Part shown: piece after piece, positions 1 to 11,656 of the stretch
Position numbering within the stretch: the first letter of the stretch is position 1
How the letters are laid out: each line of letters begins with the position of its first letter
DNA from: Climacteris rufus
Lineage: Eukaryota > Chordata > Aves > Passeriformes > Climacteridae
Direction of reading: 5' to 3'
NCBI GenBank assembly: GCA_013398175.1
Contig: VZRZ01007863.1
Coordinates: 338,838-402,837, forward strand
DNA: 64,000 nucleotides
Translations under genes and position numbers: made by a program
The notes under the pieces: generated by a model
What the model saw: only the letters and a program-made list of their open reading frames with translations
What the model was told of the DNA's origin: nothing
The model's database searches: none

Positions 1-508
1 AATTCATATTTAGTTTAAAAAGTGGGGGGAAAAGAATGGGATTTTATTTGTTAATTTGGTTTTTATAGCGAACCATGTGCAATTTAACCAAGCAACTGGT
101 AAGGTCAGTAAATAATGTTCTGTGCAAATAAATGCTCATGTAAGTAGTTCTTGATGCCTTTACAGTGTCTAGAGCACACATTAGGAGCACTAGTAAAAGA
201 CAGATGGCAAAAATCTGTGTGCCAGTGGTAGCAAGAGACATTTTTATTTCAGTATGCCCATATGTGAGAGTTCTGTGGATTTTGAAAACTTCAGAAAGCT
301 CTGATTATTGTAAATATAGAAATTTTGATAATAAATTACAATTATTAAATTATGTTACAGGGTTGGAATCGCAAGGCAGTGGATGTATGAAGTATTCCTT
401 GTTTTGTAATTAATGAACATGTTCATTCTTTTAATGGTAGAGATGTTAACAAAATCTCTGTTTTGGAGTTTAGTGGTTTATCTTATTTTATACTTTTTTG
501 AATATCAG
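1..508 (+). other. TTF1: TTF1 intron, 3' part
   Basis: AT-rich sequence upstream of the first visible exon. It ends in a pyrimidine-rich tract and an AG at 507-508. I see no exon, repeat family or RNA gene in it. Short open frames lack splice or homology support. Confidence 0.6.
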
Positions 509-3500
509 GACACCAAAACCTTCAGCATCAAATAAAAAGAAGAAGCAGAATAACCAGAATAGTTCCTTTGCTGAACTGGAAGGCTCTGATGAGGTGAGTC
601 TGTATGGTGAGGAAGGCCTGGACTCTGCCACGTCTTCAGTCATGGATTTGGATATTGCAAGACAAGAATTGGAAGAGTTTATTCCTCATGTGAGGAATAT
701 ATCAGACAGTTCAATCAAGAAGATGGCTGGAAGAGATCTAACAAGGTTTAAAGAGTTTAAAAGACAAGGTGAGCCCTCAAATCCTGTTGCAGTGAGGAAG
801 GCCTGTGCAGCTGTGCTAATGTTTTGACAGTGAGAAAACAATTTTCTTGTATTTGTTGCACCCATAGAGTCTGGTTCACTTCATTCCAGCTGACACATTT
901 TCTGTTTCTCTGTTTTGTAGCATCTACTTCCTTATTGGCAAATTACAGTCCAAACTTGTCTGTAAATTGCTTATTCCCAGCTTGTTTTGTCTCTTTCAGT
1001 TTTCTTTGAACCCCTTTGGATTTCTTGATCTTTTGTTACACCCAAGCTAAAACCCAAAATGTACAAGAGGTACTTGAGGTTTGACTTGTTTTTTTAACCT
1101 TTGTATATTTTAGGTATTGCTGTCAAGTTTGGCAGATTTACCCAGAAGGAAAATAACCAAATCCAGAAAAACATTGAAGAGTTCTTGTTGCTTACTGGAA
1201 TAGACAGTGCTGAAAAACTTCTCTTTACCTCGAGGTATCCAGAAGATAAAGACACCATCCATCACCTAAAAACAGAATATCATTTCTGTGAAAAAATTTG
1301 TGAGTATTTAAATCATTCTCAGACAGCTGAATGTTGCATTCTGCAACCTGGTGATGTCATAACATATTTTGTCATTTGTTAAAAATGCTCCTTTACCTTC
1401 CAGCTGAGGGTGTACCCCGACCCTGGAGGCTGATATATTATCGAGCAAGGAAGATGTTTGACCCAAATAATTATAAAGGAAGGTAAGGGAATACTTCAAA
1501 AGTGTTTCTGACTGCTAATATCAGTCTGTGTTGATTATTTGTAAATTAAAAATGGATACAAATGAAGATAGTCTCTCCCATTTGCTACTTACTTAATTGA
1601 TAGTTCCTTTTTCCTTATGGATTTCTCTGTTCTAAAGTGTGACTTGAAGTGATAGTGATGATTAACATTGATCACCTGTAGGGGTTACAGCTCTTCTAAG
1701 AGATTGAAATGGTTTGAATTTTCAGCTGAAGCTCTGCCCATTTCCTCAACCAGGTATACCAAGGAAGAAAAAGAAAAATTAAAGAAGTATCAAGCTCTGC
1801 ATGGCAATAACTGGAAGAAGATTTCTGAGCTGATGTCCCGTTCTAACCTCTCAGTTGCTATGAAATTCTCTGAAATCAAGTCAGGTATGTAATTTTAAGA
1901 AAAACAATGCATTTTGTGTAATGGAATTTGGAAAATGAATTGCATTGTATGTTGTAGGTACCCTAAACATGAAAAAGTCCCTAGAGTGTGGGATTTTTAA
2001 TTAATTAATTTCTAGTGGTAGTCGTCTTCTTCCAACCACTGATTGTGTTTTCATATGGAAGGAATAAGAGAAATCTGTGCAAGAGAAAGGAAAAGAAGTG
2101 GAACAAATGCAACTGTTTATTAAACAGAACTGACATCTAAATAAGATGCTTTCACAGGGAGGGCAAAAGGAATTTGGCAGCCAAGTTTAAAAAGATAAAA
2201 TGTGGGGATCAGGCTGTTCTTTGGTGTTTAGGCTGAACTCTCAAGTGTGATATGCAGAAGAGTTTCTAGGAGGTGTGTTAAGAACCTGGTCCTGTAAACA
2301 AAAATAATGCAAAATGAGACATTTTCTCTTCTGCCTTTTTTCCCCCTAATCATTTGTGATAAATTATGCCTAAACCTGGTGATTTTTCCATTTTAGCTAT
2401 TAATTACGGTCCTTGGACAAAGGAGGAGACGCAGAAGTTAATGCAGGCAGTGAAGGAGGTGATGAGGAGAAAACTGAGAGCAGAAGATGGAAGTTGTGTG
2501 TCCTCAGTGGATCAGTCAAGCAGGGATCTCTGGATTGACCGGGAGCAGCTGTGCCAGCACCTGCCCTGGACTGAGATTGAGGCCAGAGTGGGCAGTCGGT
2601 ACTGGAGACAGTGCAAACAGAAATGGTGAGGGCTTCTCCTACACTGAGGGAGTCACAGGTGCTCTGGGGAGTATTTATTTTGCAAAGCTTTTGTTTTGTA
2701 CCGTGGTGATCATTTGGTAGACTGTAAACTACAGAAGAGTCATGGAGATGTGTCTGAGATAACTCTGCTAGCAGGGATAAGTTTTCTTTTTGCTGTGATA
2801 GCAAAGCCTCATCTCTGCCTCTCTGACAGCAGTAGTATCTTGATGCTTGGAATTTCTTGAAATGATAGAAATCTGCTTTTTGTGTTTTCAAAGGAATTCA
2901 ATTTTAACAAGCAAGATGGCCAGAGGGCAGCAGTTGTACAGGGGGACCAATGGATTACAGGCCAAGATCAATCTTATTAAGAGGTACTGGGATGTTTTTG
3001 TGTCTCTCTCTCTTCTGAGATGTGTTTACAAAAACTTGCAGAGTGAGAACAGCCTTCTTGGAGATTGATACATGTTTTGCAATCATTCTTTCTCTGGACA
3101 AAATGCCCTGTAATTTCTGACTGGGGGAGCTGGGAGCACTGAATTATGTCTTGAATTCTGCCTGCAAACTGCTTCTGCTTTATATTCACAGGTTGTATGA
3201 AACAAAAGCAGAGGATGCCAGTGAAGTGAACTGGGAAGAAGTCAGTGATGCTATTGGGTAAACCTTCTTTCCTTCTTTTCATGGATACAAAGGGTAGTTA
3301 AAGCAGATGAATCAAGGTTCTGATACCTTTACAACTATAGGAGATGTTTAGTTTGGAAACACAGAGTTGTATATCCTGGCATAGCACTGAGCAGGAAACC
3401 AGGCCTGCAGGATTTGAAACTTCTTTTAACCACATCAAGCAACCCTTAACATTCCAAGTACTGGAGTGTTGTGTATCTGTGCTTCCAGGTGTTAATCAGC

Positions 3501-4326
3501 TAATGGGAGAAATTATTATTTGCTATTATGGGGTAAATATTATTTGAATTCCATTCTTTCTGCATAAAGCTGAGGTGTTGTTTGACTGGCATCACTCCCA
3601 GGAGCGGATAACTCAATAACAATTAAGCACCACTAATTCTTTGAACTCTTCTCTTTGCAGAGATGTCCCTAGAGCCTACGTGCAAAACAAATTTCATAGA
3701 CTAAAAGTCTCCAGTGTCCCTGGTTGGCAAAGAAAGACTTTTTCTGGTCAGTATCCCAGCTGGTTCTATATAGTCCTTAAGGCTCTGGCTTCCATCTAAG
3801 AGGATACATATTCTAGTTCAGTTTTCTCCTAGTTAGCTCTCCCCTAATTGGCTAAAATCTTGGGCTTTATACTTAATTTACTAAATGCTTTCTTAATAAC
3901 TTTCAGTGTCCTCTTTGTGCAGTGCTTGTGAACCCCTTCTTTTTAATAACCTGGCTTGAAAAGTTTTATGACTGCATTTTAATTTCTCTTTGCATGTTTG
4001 TGTGTATCTGATCTCCCTGCAGCCACTGTGATCACTGCAGAACAGCACAGAGAATTTGTGCATTTAACACTGACAGCACAATTTCTGTCTGTGAGATCCT
4101 GTTCCTTTACAGATTTCATTGAAACTACTTTTTTTTAATCCTCTTTTTTTTTTTTCCCCTCACAGAAGTTATTGAGTATCTGTTTGAAAAGACGCTCCCA
4201 GAACTTCAAGAAAAGTTAAGAAAAACGCAGGGGAATCACCACAGTTCTGGCAATTCAGCAGCCAGTCAGCAGCAGAAGGCTTTCAGACTCAGTGACATCT
4301 TTGACTCCAGTGAAGAGAGTGATTAA
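509..4326 (+). CDS. TTF1: TTF1, RNA polymerase I transcription termination factor, 3' nine exons (5' part outside window)
   Basis: Nine exons with GT-AG borders: 509-768, 1114-1299, 1404-1482, 1682-1884, 2397-2625, 2894-2983, 3192-3257, 3661-3746 and 4166-4326 (TAA at 4324-4326). Every junction keeps frame and together they give about 452 residues, roughly the C-terminal half of the ~900-residue vertebrate protein. The family binds the Sal-box terminators downstream of rRNA genes in the nucleolus, stops RNA polymerase I and remodels rDNA chromatin. Visible features are a lysine-rich start, an acidic helical segment, then several Myb/SANT-like modules with spaced tryptophans, and an acidic serine-rich C-terminus ending in SSEESD. 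The first base shown (509) completes a codon begun in an exon to the left. The gene symbol is by recognition of the family and by synteny with SETX. The N-terminal regulatory region cannot be assessed here. Confidence 0.93.
1114..1884 (+). other. TTF1: TTF1 exons encoding the first Myb/SANT-like modules
   Basis: Exons 1114-1299, 1404-1482 and 1682-1884. The first begins with a GRFTQKEN segment and a long amphipathic helix, which looks like a divergent SANT-type repeat. The second carries the PRPWRLIYYRARKMFDP segment typical of TTF1. The third has a clear Myb repeat (RYTKEEKEKL ... GNNWKKISELM ... VAMKFSEIK), with tryptophan at the usual second position and a conservative replacement at the first. 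These repeats form part of the rDNA-terminator-binding region in the family. Splice donors are gtgagt, gtaagg and gtatgt. Confidence 0.85.
2397..3746 (+). other. TTF1: TTF1 exons encoding the C-terminal Myb DNA-binding repeats
   Basis: Exons 2397-2625, 2894-2983, 3192-3257 and 3661-3746. The first has a canonical Myb start (YGPWTKEETQKLMQAV), a charged loop, then LPWTEIEARVGSRYWRQCKQKW, whose last tryptophan codon is split by the intron. The second encodes basic residues leading to LIKR. The third and fourth build another half repeat (VNWEEVSDAIG, then DVPRAYVQNKFHRLK). The long insertion inside the second repeat is usual for TTF1 and its fungal relatives such as Reb1. Boundary choices rest on frame continuity. 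Confidence 0.85.
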
Positions 4327-4892
4327 TTGACTGTACTAAAAGCAATTCCTAATTTGCATATTTAACAGCAAATGGGTCTGGTTGAAAGTGGGTGCAGCTC
4401 ACCAACTGCAGGTACCCAGGCTGTCGAGTAATGTGCAAAGTCAAGATAGGCACCTTTGATTTTCTTGTTTCATATTGAAGACTGAGCTAAATAGAGCTTT
4501 TGTGCCACCTTTTATTATTTTAATGTAGCTCTGGTTTTAGAAGTTTTCATTCAAACATCCAAGTTGCTTTCTAAATGTCTCAAGATACTATTTTTTTGCT
4601 TCTTTGTTTTCTGTGGAGTTGAAAGCTGCTGTTTTCCCTTTATGAATGAACTTGGTTTTCAGAATTTTTTTGTAAAATTATTTAAAATGCATGGAATTGG
4701 AAAAAGGCTTTCTGTTTGCTTTTAAATCTATGTAATAACCAAATCTTAAGACATCCGTGTTGATTAAATCAGCACAGCTTTTGAGTTGGTTTTTTTTTTA
4801 AAAGGTACATTGTTCTTAAAAGCAACTGATTTTATTTTTGATGCAGACTTACACTTTTTTCACCCCTTCTGGAGAAAAAGGATTTTTGTCCA
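4327..4892 (+). other. TTF1: TTF1 3' UTR
   Basis: AT-rich, T-rich sequence directly after the TAA. It has the composition of an avian 3' UTR and contains an ATTAAA at 4763-4768 that could serve as a poly(A) signal. It is followed at 4893 by an LTR-like repeat. A more distal AATAAA lies at 6334-6339. Transcript ends cannot be placed from DNA alone. Confidence 0.6.
4763..4768 (+). terminator. TTF1: candidate TTF1 poly(A) signal (ATTAAA)
   Basis: ATTAAA about 440 bases after the TTF1 stop codon, followed within 30-60 bases by T-rich and GT-containing sequence. ATTAAA is the commonest variant of the AATAAA hexamer. The alternative is the AATAAA at 6334-6339 beyond the repeat. Confidence 0.4.
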
Positions 4893-5945
4893 TGTCATGG
4901 TTTGAGCTCTGGCCAAACGCCAAAGTCCCCACAAAAGCCTACTCTCTCCCCTCTGCCCATGGACAGGGGAGAGGAATTTTTTCCAAGGTGAGATAAAGAT
5001 TCTGAGAGAGAAAATACCTTCTAATTAAAGCAGGCTAAAACAGGCTCAAAACTTAAAAGTGATAAATGAAGTTATGACAGAGTTAAAGGAGTAAGCAAAA
5101 CATTCTCTTAAACACTTTCTCCCCCCTGCCAACATCCCTCCCTCCTTCCCTCAGAAAGTAAGGAGAACTGGGCAGTGGGGGTTTCCTAGTCAGTTCATTC
5201 CTCAGATGTTTTCTTCTTCTGCAGAGGAGGCAGTTTTCTCTCCCCTTCTTACAAGCACTGGGGCATTTTTGCAGAAGTTAAGTTTTCCCTCTTGGCCAGC
5301 AGCGCGCCCGGTCAGTGCTGCCCTTCTCTTCCTCCCAGGGCTGGGCTGGTCCGAACTCAGGGTGGGGGTGAAACAAGGCTGCTTTACCACAAATGATTCC
5401 CTCAGTTCCCAGGAGCAAAGGCCTCGTTATTTGTGTCAGCTCCCACCAGACCACAATCCCTCCTGTGGGAGGAGTAGTAGGAGGAGTCCCTCCTGCTCCA
5501 GCGTGGGATCTCTGCTCCTTCCTGGCCCCTGAGGGTGCAGGGAACACTGCATGGGCACAGTCCTTCCCACAGGCTGTCAGGATGGCTCTCTTAGAAGCAC
5601 CTCCTCCCCTCCTTCTTCTTCTGACTTTGCTGGTGTCCTTATCTGTTGTTCTCCTACATGCTGGACTCCTTCCCTGCCTGCCTACATCTACTGGGGCACG
5701 CCTGCGTCCCACCCTGACTCCTTCCTAAATCTGTTGTCACAGAGGTGTTACCTTCTCCTCTAACTGGCCCTGGCTTGCAGCACATCCATCCTCAGAGCCA
5801 TCAGGGACAGGCCCTGGCTGTGGAAGCTTCTGGCAGCTTTTCACAGGACCCATCTTTGTGGCCCCCACCACACCCAAAAATCCAGCCCCCCTGTCAAACC
5901 ACCACAGTCCATTACTACTCATTTTATGCTAACCAAAACAATGCA
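4893..5945 (+). mobile_element. probable solo LTR of a songbird-type endogenous retrovirus, degenerate
   Basis: About 1 kb of sequence begins TGTCATGGTTTGAG, followed by GGCCAAACGCC and a purine-rich stretch, and ends near ACAATGCA, so it has TG...CA termini. Its internal part is rich in CCTCC/GGAGG runs and differs in composition from the AT-rich flanks. From memory, the start and the segment around 5815-5850 resemble passerine LTRs. No retroviral coding frame is present inside or beside it. I found no clear target-site duplication, so the ends are approximate. A non-LTR origin is possible. Confidence 0.5.
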
Positions 5946-8558
5946 TTTAAAATGCTTTTGTTAATATTTCTAATAGGCAAAACTGTGTACATATATACAT
6001 ATCCATACATCTATTTTTACTGTGCCAAGGAGAATTTTTACATTTTGATAAGAAAACTTAAGTAATAAGATGGAGGTTGTACTCACGTTTTGTATGATAT
6101 TTTTATTCTCTGCCTGAAGTGATTATTTGTAAATTGACTGAATGAATGTAAAAAAAACCCTAAAATATTGTGTAAAGTAATTTTATGGCTTGTTTATATT
6201 TCCCATATGCTGTATTAGACAGGAATGCAAGGAGACTCAGTCCCTGCTTTTTGAGGGTCATTTTGATAAGTGGGATTTCCCTTTTTCAATTCTAATAATT
6301 ATAATTGAAAATCCAGAACTTTCAACAGCTTGAAATAAAGGCCTTGTTGTGGAGGGTCTGGAAGGGAACAAAGGATTTTATAGGAGAACTTTCCATATTT
6401 AATTGTGTCTGGCTTTAGTCTCTCTGAAGATAGAAAGCAGTGGGATTTTTGTGAGACCCCCCCCAAAAATCAGCCACTGCTCTGAGGGGAAGTTTTCCAG
6501 CCAGGAGCTGGGATGGGAGGAAGGAAACATCCACCAGTTCCCTTCCACTTAGGTCTTTGACTTGTGTTGCTTTATGGGTTTGCAGGTTAAAGCTGAAAAA
6601 CTTGAATGTTTGAATCTAAACAGTTTGTGTTTTTCAAGCTTTTTTTCCTGGAAAATGGAGATCCTCTAAGTCGTCTCCAGGCTAGAGCACAAATGCTGCC
6701 TGGTTGTAGAGTTTGTAGTGTAAATCTTGCAGAAATAAATTCCTACCTCCATGATGAGATTTATTTTATTCTTTGCTTTAAAGGAAAACTGTTGTGGTTG
6801 AGTGGAATGTACCTCACTCAAAAGAGAGAAGGAGCAGTATGTGTTATTGAGGGAAAAGAATAATTTGACAGAGTTCAATACATTTAATGGAATTAAACAA
6901 AGTTTTAACAGTGGTTTACGAAGTTTGATGGCGAAGTTCACCTTATTAATTGCTGCATGGAAGAAACATACAAAGGAAAATGGAGTTAAAATCAAGTTAG
7001 TGATTCACAAAGACTTTGGAGACACAAAGGATAAGAAAGACCCTGTGGAGTCATGAGGTTCAGAATGGACCCCCTTCCTTTCTTGCTCCTCCCAGAGGAG
7101 TCTGGCTGCAACTGGATGCAGGCTTAGTCCCTGACACAATCACTGGTTTATACATGTAAAGTTTATCATTAATACAGAGTAGCCCCATGTCTCAGCAGTA
7201 TTTCAGTGTGCTGATGGGGAGGTAGAGCTGGAAAGCAGAAAGGAGAGTGCTGCCCATGACCTGCTGTCAGAAGTGGACATGGCACCATTGCTAGGCCACA
7301 GACCGTGGCAGGCAGCACGGCCACCCCAGAGCAGCTGGGGGAAAGGCAGGGTGGGTATGTATCTGTGCTGCTTAGTGCTAGCTTCTAGTTTTGCAATATT
7401 GCTAAATAACATAGATAAGGTTGTTACAGCTTACATAAGAATCTATTTTTAGTTACTGCTGAAAAGGTATAAATACAGAGCTCTATCACTAAAATTGGTT
7501 TATTGCACCCAAGCAATCTCACCTGTCTCTTCCATCACCTGACACGCTCTCAGTTACCTACTGAGGACCTGTGGTGAGTAAGGGATCTCTCAGCCTTGGG
7601 CAAGGAAGGATCTCTGGCTCAGATTAAGGAATCCAAACCTTGAGAGGTTTCCCTGCTCCAGGGCAGTCACTTGGCTGCAGTCCAGCTGCAATTCAGAGTT
7701 ATTAGGGTGAAATTGTTGTCTCTTAGTCAGCAGTACAGGCAAGATAGAGGTCTTTGTTTTAGCTCTGCTATCTCGTTCTCCACTTTCATTATCTTGCATG
7801 TTTGGGCTTCAAAACCACCTTTCAAAATATTTTTCTGAGGCACTTTCCCTCCCTTTTCCATGAGGCAGGAGCATTCCAGCTCACAGGGCCACCTCAGGAC
7901 ATGAGTCCATCCCAGAAACTACCAAAGGACAACTCTTGCTGATACTTGTTAAAAGCAGTTTCTCTGTAAAATACGAGCAAGCCAGGGCAGGAACTGTAAA
8001 CTTGGAGCCATCACTGCACAGGCTGCTTTGAGAAAACAAAGACCTGATTAAAAGAGAGGCTTTGTCTGTGCTCTCTGCAGCCATGGGCATGGAGTAAGGA
8101 AACTCCTTCCCTTCATCTCATTGGGTTAAAGCATGTGTAATCTGTTTGCACATGGGCAAATAATTGTTTGTTAGCTGTTTCCCAGGTGCTGAATAGTGGC
8201 ACAAGGAAGCAGCTTTTCCCTCTGCCATCCTCTTACCCAGGCCCATGGAAGCACAGGCAGGGGGAGGCAGTTCTTTCATGTGGGTATTTCAATATTATTG
8301 CCAACAGAGCAAACTGTGCAGAGGTTTAAAAAAACCAAAGAGGCTCCACGGAATGATGAAGGAAATAACGGTGACAAAGCTTTGTGTATCAGACTGCATT
8401 ATAAATAAGAGCATGACAGATCCTTCAAGTGTAAAAAGCACTGAGGGCCCTAAAAACTTGGGTGTTTCAAGCAGACGTGTCGCTTCAAGCATTTCCCCGG
8501 CGTGTTCATGGCCTGAGTGGTGTTATAGCAGAAAACTCTCGGCTGTGTGGAGTTATCA
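5946..8558. other. intergenic sequence between TTF1 and SETX
   Basis: No gene is supported. An AATAAA lies at 6334-6339. The part from about 7030 to 7570 (beginning near a GAGGTTCAGAATGGACCCCC stretch, with a TATAAATA-like box near 7470) has the look of LTR-derived sequence, but I cannot name the family. Open frames here are short and lack splice or codon support. Confidence 0.45.
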
Positions 8559-9299
8559 AAGACGGAGACAGACGAGTTCCAAGGGCGTTTGCAGCGCTTC
8601 AAAGTTGAGGAGTGTTACGGTGGCAGCAGCTGAAGATCAAACGGGGACTTGCTTTTTTCACCCCCTTCTCCTGTAAGGTCTTAATTAACGAGGCGGAGAA
8701 AGGAGAGGGATCTCTGCTGTTTCCTCAGAGCCCCTCAGGCTGTGGGACACGGTCACCCCTGCGCCCTGCAGGGTCAGGGCACGAACCTCTCGAGTCAAGT
8801 GGCTTCATCTGCCAGACGCAGGGGCCAGGTCTGAGCAGGGACCAGAGCTTCTGCTCAGTGATTTTGGGAGGGCTGGGGGCTGCTGAGCTGGATGTGAACG
8901 GCTTCCATTGCACGAGAAACTTCCCCTCAGGAGTCGTTACTTGCGGCCGCTGGGCCCGCTCTGCGCTGTGCCCGGTCAGGGGTTTAGGCTGGGATTGTAT
9001 TATTTCAGCACTTAATTAATTCCCTCCTTGAGGCAGCGCCCTGGCTGCGCTCCCTGAAGCTCCAACACCCCTCAGCCCCGCTGCCTCAGTTTCCCCGCCC
9101 GCCCCACCGGGCCCTACTGGCCCTTTAAGGCTCCTCCCGCGGGAGGTAGCGAGCGCCCACTTCCGGCCGCGTCCGGAAGCGCGGGCAGCGCCGCGGCCTC
9201 AGGGCGGCAGCGGCGGCGCCGGGAGGGCCGGGCCGGGCGGACCGAGGCACCCGCGGCAGTGAGGGGAGGTGAGAGGAGATGAAGTGAGCGGGCCGAGCA
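8559..9299. repeat. 741-bp duplicate of the SETX promoter region, copy 1 (probable false duplication)
   Basis: This block is repeated at 9301-10041 with an offset of 742. The two copies align over 741 bases without indels. I see three substitutions: A in this copy versus C in the other at 8807/9549, 8820/9562 and 8857/9599. It ends exactly at the single N (9300). The second copy carries straight on into unique SETX intron 1, so copy 1 is more likely the redundant one. It contains the whole CpG island core, paired ETS motifs at 9159-9179 and the first-exon donor at 9269-9270. Confidence 0.9.
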
Positions 9300-9300
9300 N
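9300..9300. other. assembly gap (single N)
   Basis: The only ambiguous base in the window. The sequence to its right restarts at a point already present 742 bases to the left, so the N marks a join between two pieces that cover the same locus. Confidence 0.95.
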
Positions 9301-10041
9301 AAGACGGAGACAGACGAGTTCCAAGGGCGTTTGCAGCGCTTCAAAGTTGAGGAGTGTTACGGTGGCAGCAGCTGAAGATCAAACGGGGACTTGCTTTTTT
9401 CACCCCCTTCTCCTGTAAGGTCTTAATTAACGAGGCGGAGAAAGGAGAGGGATCTCTGCTGTTTCCTCAGAGCCCCTCAGGCTGTGGGACACGGTCACCC
9501 CTGCGCCCTGCAGGGTCAGGGCACGAACCTCTCGAGTCAAGTGGCTTCCTCTGCCAGACGCCGGGGCCAGGTCTGAGCAGGGACCAGAGCTTCTGCTCCG
9601 TGATTTTGGGAGGGCTGGGGGCTGCTGAGCTGGATGTGAACGGCTTCCATTGCACGAGAAACTTCCCCTCAGGAGTCGTTACTTGCGGCCGCTGGGCCCG
9701 CTCTGCGCTGTGCCCGGTCAGGGGTTTAGGCTGGGATTGTATTATTTCAGCACTTAATTAATTCCCTCCTTGAGGCAGCGCCCTGGCTGCGCTCCCTGAA
9801 GCTCCAACACCCCTCAGCCCCGCTGCCTCAGTTTCCCCGCCCGCCCCACCGGGCCCTACTGGCCCTTTAAGGCTCCTCCCGCGGGAGGTAGCGAGCGCCC
9901 ACTTCCGGCCGCGTCCGGAAGCGCGGGCAGCGCCGCGGCCTCAGGGCGGCAGCGGCGGCGCCGGGAGGGCCGGGCCGGGCGGACCGAGGCACCCGCGGCA
10001 GTGAGGGGAGGTGAGAGGAGATGAAGTGAGCGGGCCGAGCA
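9301..10041. repeat. 741-bp duplicate of the SETX promoter region, copy 2
   Basis: Near-identical to 8559-9299. This copy is continuous with the unique sequence to its right, including intron 1 and the rest of the CpG island, so it is the copy I use to place the SETX promoter and first exon. Confidence 0.9.
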
Positions 10042-10250
10042 ACGCGGGGCGGGACCGCCTGCTCGCCCGGCACCGCGTCCGCGGAGCCCGCGCTCCTCCC
10101 GGGGCACCCTTTGTGTCGGTCCCTCACGCCGCCTTAGGGGAGGCGCTGCCCTGCCGGGCTGGGTCCGGCTTGGCGGGAAGGGGCCGTGAGCACCGGGCAG
10201 GGCGGCCGAGGCGCGGGGAGCGCCCCGGTGGAGCTGTTGGGAGGTGTAAG
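9780..10250 (+). promoter_or_regulatory. SETX: SETX CpG-island promoter and non-coding first exon
   Basis: Very GC- and CpG-rich sequence with a GC box (9835-9847) and two ETS-type sites facing each other (ACTTCCGG at 9901-9908 and CCGGAAG at 9915-9921). There is no convincing TATA box. A strong donor (GGGGAG then gtgaga) at 10011-10012 suggests a non-coding exon 1 ending at 10010 and splicing to the ATG exon at 12281. ETS/GC-box CpG islands are typical of housekeeping genes, which fits senataxin. The transcription start is not determined. TTF1 points the same way, so the island probably serves SETX in the sense direction. Confidence 0.7.
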
Positions 10251-10711
10251 GGGCGCTCCAGGGCTTGGGGTCGGGAGTGGGATGGCGGTGGGATTGGGGT
10301 TGCTGTGGGGTTGGAGCTGGCACCGGCACCGGGGCGGCTGCGGCGGCTCCAACCGCGAAACCGAAAGAGTTTTCGGTGCTCGGGCGTTCCGTGCGCGGGT
10401 GCCGGGGTTCCTCAGCCGGTGCGAGGTGTCGGTAGCAGCGTTACAGGGCACGGTGCTGCTCCCAACCGGGGTTCCTGTGTCCGCCCACTCTCCTTTAATC
10501 AATTTCCTCGCTTGAGGCGTACAGATAAATATTTGCACCGTTTCTTAGTGAGAAAAGTGAGGCAAACATTGTCATGTGCCCATCTGAATGACAGAAGGAA
10601 TTCTCTTGCAAATCGTGCTTGCCGCTTCATGAAATGCATTTAATACCACCCGGATTAATCTAATTACCAAAGCAATTCGTAAGTGTGAGCTGACCCGATT
10701 TCTGCTGATTT

Positions 10712-11031
10712 CCTACCTGGAAGAAGGTTGTAGCAGGCAGGGGTTGGCCTCTTCTCCCAGACAGTGAATGACAGGAGAGCACACGGCCTCCGGCTGTGCC
10801 CGGGAGGGTTCAGGTTGAGCATCAGGAGGAATTTCTTCACTGGAAGGGTGGTTAAACACTGGAATGGGCTGCTCAGGGAGCTGGTGGGGTCACCGTCCCT
10901 GGAAGTGTTGAAGAAGCAACTGGATGTGGCACTCAGTGCTCTGGTCTAGGTGTCACGGTGGTGTTCGGTCACAGGTTGGAATCGATTGTCTCAGAGGTCT
11001 TTTCCAGCCGGGATTGATTCCGTGGTTTGAT
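10712..11031 (+). mobile_element. CR1 LINE, 5'-truncated 3' end
   Basis: Carries the usual end of avian CR1: a CTTCTCCCAG stretch, GGAATTTCTTCACTGGAAGGG, GGAATGGGCTGCTCAGGGAG, GTGGCACTCAGTGCTCTGGT, and a terminal TTCCAGCC...GATTCCGTGG. CR1 copies are normally truncated at the 5' end. No reverse transcriptase frame remains. Confidence 0.9.
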
Positions 11032-11399
11032 TTCTGTTTTGCCCTAGATCTTTGAAATACCACCTCGACTTGGTCACCAGGGGGTGGATTGCTGAGGATA
11101 CGGCTCTGCCCTCTGCACTCAGGACATGTATGGCTGAAGGGCTCAGCCCCTTCCCTGGCTGCAGGGCAGCGCTGTTCTCCTTTCCACCATGTGACCTGGC
11201 ACACCTGCACCGCAAATAGCTTCTTTTTTCGAAGGTAATTGAACCCACAGTTGTTGGGTTTTCCCAGTATATATATGTATGTATGAGGAAACTTAGCGTT
11301 TGGCTTTATCTAGCTTTGTTATGTTGAATAAAAGAAGTAGCTCCCATCTTTCCTTTTATACGGATAGTTCAAGAGTTCAGTGGTTTTTGCAGCCTTTCA

Positions 11400-11656
11400 G
11401 TATTTGAAAGGGCCCACAAGGGAGCTGGAGAGGAACTCTTCATCAGGAACTGTAGTGTAAGACAAGGGGGAATTGATTGCAACTGACAGAGGGCGTTGGC
11501 TATTAGGAGAAAGCTCTTCCCTGTGAGGGTGGGGAGGATCTGAAGAAGCTGTGGTGCCCCATCCTTGGAAGTGTCCAAGGCCGGGTTGGACGGGGCTTGG
11601 AGCAACATGGGATTGTGGAATGTGTCCCTGCCAACTCCAACTGTGATTCCAGTGGT
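11400..11656 (+). mobile_element. CR1 LINE, 5'-truncated and diverged 3' end
   Basis: Shows the CR1 landmarks AGGAGAAAGCTCTTCCCTG, GTGAGGGTGGGGAGG, CCATCCTTGGAAGTGTCCAAGG, GGGGCTTGGAGCAACATGGG and CCAACTCCAACTGTGATTCC. It is older than the neighbouring copy, judging by its substitutions. Confidence 0.85.

Noticed and set aside
8612..10643. Open frames in the CpG island, including two identical 135-codon frames
   Set aside because: GC-rich sequence has few stop codons. The paired frames merely reflect the duplicated promoter block.
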